NCBI GenBank assembly: GCA_032000125.1
Contig: DAMALH010000004.1
Coordinates: 62,001-126,000, forward strand
DNA: 64,000 bases
DNA from: Dryocola sp032000125
Lineage (GTDB): Bacteria > Pseudomonadota > Gammaproteobacteria > Enterobacterales > Enterobacteriaceae
Direction of reading: 5' to 3'
Part shown: positions 59,829 through 64,000 of the stretch, piece by piece
How the letters are laid out: the number at the start of each line of letters is the position of its first letter
How positions within the stretch are numbered: position 1 is the first letter of the stretch
Notes under the pieces: generated by a model
What the model was told of the DNA's origin: nothing
The model's database searches: none
The model's input: only the letters and a program-made list of their open reading frames with translations
Translations under genes and position numbers: made by a program

Positions 59829-60467
59829 ATGAAAATTGCGCTGATGATGGAAAACAGTCAGGCTGGCAAAAACGCCATCATCTTAAAAGAGCTACAGGCG
59901 GTTGCGGCCGAGAAAGAGTATCCGGTTTATAACGTCGGCATGAGCGACGAGCAGGATCACCACCTGACCTATATCCATCTTGGCATCATGGCAAGTATTC
60001 TGCTGAACGCGAAAGCGGTTGATTTTGTAGTTACGGGTTGCGGTACGGGCCAGGGTGCGCTGATGTCGCTGAATATCCATCCGGGCGTTATGTGCGGCTA
60101 CTGCATCGACCCGGCGGACGCCTTCCTGTTCTCGCAGATTAACAACGGCAACGCGCTGGCGCTGCCGTTCGCGAAAGGCTTCGGCTGGGGCGCCGAGCTG
60201 AACGTGCGGTATATCTTTGAAAAAGCGTTCACCGGCCGTAAAGGCGAAGGTTATCCGGTTGAACGTAAAGAGCCGCAGGTTCGTAACGCCGGTATTCTCA
60301 GCCAGGTTAAAGCGGCCGTGGTAAAAGAGAACTATCTCGACACGCTGCGTGCTATTGACCCGGAGCTGGTAAAAACGGCCGTTTCCGGCGAGCGTTTCCA
60401 GAAGTGTTTCTTTGAAAACTGTCAGAATAAAGAGATTGAAGCGTTCGTTCGCGAACTCCTTGCTTAA
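59829..60467 (+). CDS. RpiB/LacA/LacB-family sugar-phosphate isomerase
   Basis: This 212-residue protein belongs to the RpiB/LacAB isomerase superfamily. The N-terminal strand KIALMMENSQAGKNAIILKEL (cut: KIALMMENSQAGKNA), the motif VVTGCGTGQGALMSLN, equivalent to the GCGTGxG anion-binding turn of RpiB, and GYCIDPADAFLF are visible. It is longer than RpiB (about 150) because of a C-terminal extension with several Cys. The substrate is unknown. It stands alone, which leaves the pathway open. AGGAG eight bases upstream fixes the ATG at 59829. A terminator follows. Confidence 0.85.
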   Translation: MKIALMMENSQAGKNAIILKELQAVAAEKEYPVYNVGMSDEQDHHLTYIHLGIMASILLNAKAVDFVVTGCGTGQGALMSLNIHPGVMCGYCIDPADAFLFSQINNGNALALPFAKGFGWGAELNVRYIFEKAFTGRKGEGYPVERKEPQVRNAGILSQVKAAVVKENYLDTLRAIDPELVKTAVSGERFQKCFFENCQNKEIEAFVRELLA

Positions 60468-60477
60468 TTAAGCCAAT

Positions 60478-60503
60478 AACGGTCGGCGAAAGCTGGCCGT
60501 TTT
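60478..60503 (+). terminator. Terminator after RpiB-like gene
   Basis: A stem AACGGTC/GGCCGTT with one G-U pair and an inner GC-GAAA-GC hairpin is followed by four T. It lies between convergent genes. Confidence 0.75.
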
Positions 60504-60523
60504 ATCGCGCTATCCCCTTCGTA

Positions 60524-61942
60524 TTATCTCTTATTAGAAACTGCACTGCCCGCCGTGCGCGGCAGACGCAGCAAATCAAAAAGCCCAATCAGGCAGATAA
60601 GCGTAATCAACATAAACGAGATTTTAATGCTGATGCCGGGCTGGTCGCTCAGACCCAGCCACGCGCTGATTTTCTCTCCCAGCCTGATCCCGATGGCGCC
60701 AAGCGTGATGCCCAGCCCTACGGAAAGCTGGGTTGCCGTGCTGAACAGCGTATTGGCGTAGCTCATCTGCTGCGCGGGAATATCTGCAAAAGCCAGGGTG
60801 CTGATGCCGGTGAACTGCATCGAACGAAACAGCCCGCCAAGAAACAGGATGACGATTGTCACCCACGTTGCGGTGTGCGGCGTCAGAAACGCGCAGGCGA
60901 GCAGGGCGGCCACGTTCAGCATGCCGTTAATGATAAGCAGCTTTTTAAAACCAAGCGCACGAATAAGCGGCGTGGTGCCGGGCTTCATCGTCAGGTTACC
61001 TGCAAATACCGCCAGCACCAGCAGGCCTGAATGAAACGCATCCATGCCAAAGCCAACCTGAAACAGCAGCGGCAGTAAAAACGGCACGGCGCTGATTGAG
61101 GTGCGGAACAGCGAGCCGCCGTACATTGTGACGCCGAAAGTCTGCACCCTGAGGGCGTCCAGGCGAATCATAGGGTGCGGCGCGCGTTTGAAATGGCGCA
61201 GCGAAAACCACAGCGCTGCCGCTCCCACCGCCAGTAAAGCTACCGTAGCGACGATGTTGACGCTGGCTTCGCCCAGCATTTCCAGACCGTACACCAGGCA
61301 GATCATGGCCATCGCGGTGCTGATAAAACCGGTGCCGTCAAACGGGCGGCGTTCGTCATCGTGCACGTCTGGTATCAGCCGCCAGGCCAGCGCCATTGCA
61401 GCAAGCCCAAGAGGAAGGTTGATATAAAAAATCCAGCGCCATGTGGCATAGCTGGTGATAAATCCGCCCAGCGGCGGCCCGATAATAGGGGCAACCAGGG
61501 CAGGCCAGGTTAACGTTGCTATGGCGGCTATCAGTTGGTTTTTCGGCGTGGTCCTTAATACCGCAAGGCGGCCTACCGGCACCATTAACGCACCGCCGAT
61601 GCCCTGCACAATCCGCATCGCGACAAACTGCTCAAGGCTATTGGCAAGGCCGCACAGCACCGAGGCGACGGTGAAGATGCCCAGCGCCAGGGTAAAGACT
61701 TTACGTGCGCCGAAGCGGTCGGCTATCCAGCCGCTGGCGGGAATCAGTACCGCAAGGGTAAGGAGATAGGCGCTCATGCCCGTGTTCAGGTCCACGGCAT
61801 CCACGCCGAAGGTACGCGCCATCTCCGGCAGCGCGGTGGCGATGACCGTTCCGTCGAGAAACTCCATAAAAAAAGCGCCAGCGACCAGCAGCGCGGTCAG
61901 AGAGACGCCGCGTTTTTGTGCAGAAGGAAGGTTGTCAGACAT
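60524..61942 (-). CDS. MFS transporter, DHA2 drug:H+ family
   Basis: This 472-residue inner membrane protein has about fourteen helices, as in the DHA2 (EmrB/MdtD/HsrA) family. FFMEFLDGTVIATALPEMAR, LIPASGWIADRFGARKVF and RIVQGIGGALMVPVGRLAVL are MFS signature segments (D-R-G motif and motif C-like). It probably exports drugs or other small molecules. It is a single gene and is not in this place in E. coli. Confidence 0.88.
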   Translation of the reverse strand: MSDNLPSAQKRGVSLTALLVAGAFFMEFLDGTVIATALPEMARTFGVDAVDLNTGMSAYLLTLAVLIPASGWIADRFGARKVFTLALGIFTVASVLCGLANSLEQFVAMRIVQGIGGALMVPVGRLAVLRTTPKNQLIAAIATLTWPALVAPIIGPPLGGFITSYATWRWIFYINLPLGLAAMALAWRLIPDVHDDERRPFDGTGFISTAMAMICLVYGLEMLGEASVNIVATVALLAVGAAALWFSLRHFKRAPHPMIRLDALRVQTFGVTMYGGSLFRTSISAVPFLLPLLFQVGFGMDAFHSGLLVLAVFAGNLTMKPGTTPLIRALGFKKLLIINGMLNVAALLACAFLTPHTATWVTIVILFLGGLFRSMQFTGISTLAFADIPAQQMSYANTLFSTATQLSVGLGITLGAIGIRLGEKISAWLGLSDQPGISIKISFMLITLICLIGLFDLLRLPRTAGSAVSNKR

Positions 61943-62056
61943 GGTTGCCGCTCGAAATTAAAATAATGTTTTAAAAACTCATAGAAACAGATAATCAGGT
62001 AAGTGCTGGATTTGCAATCGGTTTTATAAGAACGGCGGGTGAAAATCACGGTCTCG

Positions 62057-62078
62057 TTTTGTGACTGATATCACAAAA
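62057..62078 (+). promoter_or_regulatory. CRP site upstream of azuC
   Basis: TGTGA, six bases, TCACA in a fully symmetric 22-bp context is a near-consensus CRP operator, 80 bp before the azuC ATG. A weaker TGTGA-N6-TCATA follows at 62090-62105. Confidence 0.85.
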
Positions 62079-62157
62079 TCATTGATTTATGTGATGGAAG
62101 TCATATTATAGGTCGCATAACGAGCAACACCTGTATATATAAAAACCGGAGTACGTA

Positions 62158-62241
62158 ATGAAACTGCGCAAAATCCTGAAAAGCATGTTCGAAAACTACT
62201 GCAAAACCTTCAAAGACGTACCGCCGGGCGCGATGTTCTGA
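62158..62241 (+). CDS. azuC: AzuC small membrane-associated protein (AzuCR RNA)
   Basis: This 27-codon gene encodes MKLRKILKSMFENYCKTFKD followed by VPPGAMF; E. coli AzuC is 28 residues and nearly identical. The peptide is an amphipathic basic helix that associates with the inner membrane. In E. coli the transcript, AzuCR, also acts as a base-pairing sRNA in carbon metabolism and is controlled by CRP; the CRP site here fits. GGAG six bases upstream supports translation, and a strong terminator follows 14 bases after the stop. Confidence 0.93.
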   Translation: MKLRKILKSMFENYCKTFKDVPPGAMF

Positions 62242-62254
62242 GAATGTTGATGAT

Positions 62255-62282
62255 AAAAAAACCTGCCGAGGCAGGTTTTTTT
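62255..62282 (+). terminator. azuC terminator
   Basis: Stem AAAAACCTGC/GCAGGTTTTT with loop CGAG and a T tract. Confidence 0.95.
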
Positions 62283-62355
62283 ATGTCCGCAATGGATGGT
62301 TGCCTCGTGCTTCATGGCGCATGTACTATGGCGCTTGATGAAACAGGAGAGAGAA

Positions 62356-62607
62356 ATGTCAGAACAATTATCCGCCGATCGCGAACTGGTCTCCGATGTG
62401 GTCGCCTGCCAGTTGGTGATTAAACAAATTCTGGACGTGATTGACGTCATCGCCCCGGTTGAAGTGCGCGACAAAATGGCCAACCAGCTTAAGACGATTG
62501 ATTTCGCCACCCATCCTGCGGCGGCGGATCCGGTGACTCGCCGTGCGATTGAGAAGGCGATCGCACTTATTGAGCTGAAATTCACACCGCAAAAAGAAGC
62601 ACATTAA
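62356..62607 (+). CDS. yecJ: YecJ, DUF2766 protein
   Basis: YecJ is an 83-residue protein, the E. coli length, with the shared core ELVSDVVACQLVIKQILDV and NHPAAADPVT-like segment (here THPAAADPVT). Function is unknown. The ATG at 62356 is chosen because the N-terminus MSEQLSADRELVSD then matches E. coli. It is beside azuC as in E. coli. Confidence 0.94.
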   Translation: MSEQLSADRELVSDVVACQLVIKQILDVIDVIAPVEVRDKMANQLKTIDFATHPAAADPVTRRAIEKAIALIELKFTPQKEAH

Positions 62608-62983
62608 TACGCAGCATTAAGGCGGATGCGGACAATTCATCCGCCGTTAATGCTGCGCTAAAAAGGCATTATCTGCCGTTAATAAACCGATTGTTATTGA
62701 TGAACACTTTGCCCGTAATATTGCTTATCGACTATAAATCATTATAATTCTTACTTCGTGCAGCAATCAGCAAGATTAATTTTAATACAATAACTGTATT
62801 AAAAAACAACAGAATAAAAAGCCACTGTGTTTATTGTTCGTTGAAGTTTTTTACGGAAGTTGCCGCTCTAACCGTATGAAATATAATATTTTATTGGTTG
62901 TTTTTATTTGTGTAAATTATTTTAGTTATTTCCTGGTTAACCGATAGTAATGGTAATTAATCATTAGCCTGGAATATTACGCC
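62608..62983. other. Gap between yecJ and chemoreceptor gene
   Basis: This 376-base AT-rich gap begins with a large inverted repeat at 62611-62656 (GCAGCATTAA..GGCGGATG and its complement, one bulged G), probably terminating or capping yecJ mRNA. A weak sigma-28-like element (TGAAGTTT, 12 bases, GCCGCTCT at 62842-62869) may drive the chemoreceptor gene. Confidence 0.45.
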
Positions 62984-64000
62984 GTGTTTAACTCTCTTCG
63001 TACCAGAATTTTAGCTGTCACCGTGTTAATTGTCATTGGGGCATTAACGATAAATACCCTTATCAATTATTCAATCAGTCGTTCCGCTAACATAAAAGCT
63101 ATCAACAGCACGCTGACCTCACTGGCAGCAAGCCACACAGCAACACTGAATCAGTGGATTGAAACCAAAGTTGCGCAAATTAATTCTCTTACGCCGCATG
63201 TAGCGGACGCCGATCCTGTTCCGCTGCTAACGCAGATTGCTGCTGCCGGCAACTTTATGAGTGTGAATATTGGCTATCCGGATAAACGAATTATTTCGTC
63301 CGATCCAGCAGGGCTGCCGGAAGGGTTCGATCCAACATCAAGACCCTGGTATATCCAGGCCGTACAGGCTAAAAAACCGATAGTGACAAATCCATTTATT
63401 GACGTCATTACGAATAAACTCATTGTCACCACTGCGGCTCCCCACATTGATAACGGGCAGGTGACAGGCGTAGTGGAGGGGGATATCAGCATGGATGAGG
63501 TGATTGCCAGCGTGCGCGCCATTCACCCCACGGAAGACAGTTTTGGCATGCTGCTGGATGCGGATGGCACGATCATCGCACACCGCGACCAGGCTTTAAC
63601 GCTTAAACCCATTTCTGACATCGCAAAAACGCTTAACCTTGCGCAATTGCTGGAGGCTAAAACTCCCCTTGAGGTCGATATTTTAGGGCGTTCAACCTAT
63701 ATGGTCGCGATGCCGGTGAAGGGCACCTCGTGGTTTATCGTTGTCGCTATGGATAAAGCGGAAGTTACCGCCAGCATGCGCTGGCTACTAATGATATCAA
63801 TCGCCTCGTTGTTTGTGCTGATCGCGCTTACGGCAGGTATTGTCACTGTGATGACAAGACGCAGCATCGGTCCCCTGATTCGCGTGCGTGAAGCGATGGA
63901 CTCCATTGCTCAGGGCACGGAAGATTTAACTCAAAGGCTTGAGGTCGACGGTAAGGACGAGGTGGCGCAGATTGCCAACGCGTTTAACCGCTTTGTGGAT
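62984..64000 (+). CDS. Methyl-accepting chemotaxis protein, dCache type (partial)
   Basis: This gene opens with a GTG at 62984 and runs off the right edge; 339 codons are seen. Residues 7-29 form the first membrane helix. A long periplasmic domain (about 30-270) has the double-Cache look: FMSVNIGYPDKRIISSDP, PTSRPWYIQA, ITNKLIVTTAAPH and LLDADGTIIAHRD. A second membrane helix (about 275-300) and a HAMP domain (MTRRSIGPLIRVREAMDSIA) follow, and the signalling tip lies beyond the window. PTSRPWY resembles the amino-acid-binding dCache motif, so an amino-acid ligand is possible. The gene fits the flagellar regulon. Confidence 0.85.
   Translation, partial: MFNSLRTRILAVTVLIVIGALTINTLINYSISRSANIKAINSTLTSLAASHTATLNQWIETKVAQINSLTPHVADADPVPLLTQIAAAGNFMSVNIGYPDKRIISSDPAGLPEGFDPTSRPWYIQAVQAKKPIVTNPFIDVITNKLIVTTAAPHIDNGQVTGVVEGDISMDEVIASVRAIHPTEDSFGMLLDADGTIIAHRDQALTLKPISDIAKTLNLAQLLEAKTPLEVDILGRSTYMVAMPVKGTSWFIVVAMDKAEVTASMRWLLMISIASLFVLIALTAGIVTVMTRRSIGPLIRVREAMDSIAQGTEDLTQRLEVDGKDEVAQIANAFNRFVD

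Overview
The window is a piece of an enterobacterial chromosome (order Enterobacterales, an Enterobacter/Kosakonia/Franconibacter-like relative of Escherichia; the genus cannot be fixed from this alone). Gene order follows the E. coli flagellar region IIIa/IIIb and its flanks, with near-identical lengths for yedJ, vsr, yedI, rcsA, fliR, amyA, fliA, fliZ, tcyJ, dcyD, sdiA, ftnA and yecJ.

Left flank (1-13137): yedJ, a YjdF-like membrane protein, a structured 163-bp tandem repeat, a type Va autotransporter, a lipoprotein hydrolase, dcm-vsr (C5-methylation and T:G mismatch repair), yedA, yedI, yodC, mpgP, the sRNA gene dsrA, yodD, dsrB, a REP pair and the capsule regulator rcsA with an RcsAB-like box. 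dgcQ, which sits between yodC and mpgP in E. coli, is absent.

Flagellar block IIIb (13138-24296): fliR-Q-P-O-N-M-L, fliK-J-I-H-G-F on the minus strand and fliE divergent from fliF: the export gate, C-ring, MS-ring and export ATPase complex. It is followed by an unexpected ppk1-ppx polyphosphate operon (24372-27968), a small ribbon-helix-helix gene pair, a phage-like orphan, yedF-yedE (sulfur or selenium handling), yedD, a CPA1-type Na+/H+ antiporter and amyA.

Flagellar block IIIa (34397-48884): fliT-S-D (minus) and fliC (plus), driven by back-to-back sigma-28 promoters. Between fliC and fliA lies an accessory island (38648-47417) of six genes: a 1158-residue methyltransferase/TPR/OGT-type glycosyltransferase, a VioA-like sugar aminotransferase, a divergent second DegT-type protein, an ATP-grasp/HAD fusion, an FkbM methyltransferase and a WbqC-like protein. 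Together they look like a complete flagellin glycosylation island: make a 4-amino-4,6-dideoxy sugar, acylate and methylate it, and attach it to FliC. This is the most interesting part of the window.

Right flank (48970-64000): the cystine/cysteine cluster tcyJ-dcyD-tcyL-tcyN, sdiA, yecF, uvrY-uvrC, pgsA, the tRNA cluster glyW-cysT-leuZ, a YecA-like protein without its SEC-C tail, ftnA, yecR, an RpiB-like isomerase, a DHA2 drug exporter, the dual-function small gene azuC with a CRP site, yecJ, and the start of a dCache chemoreceptor cut by the window edge.
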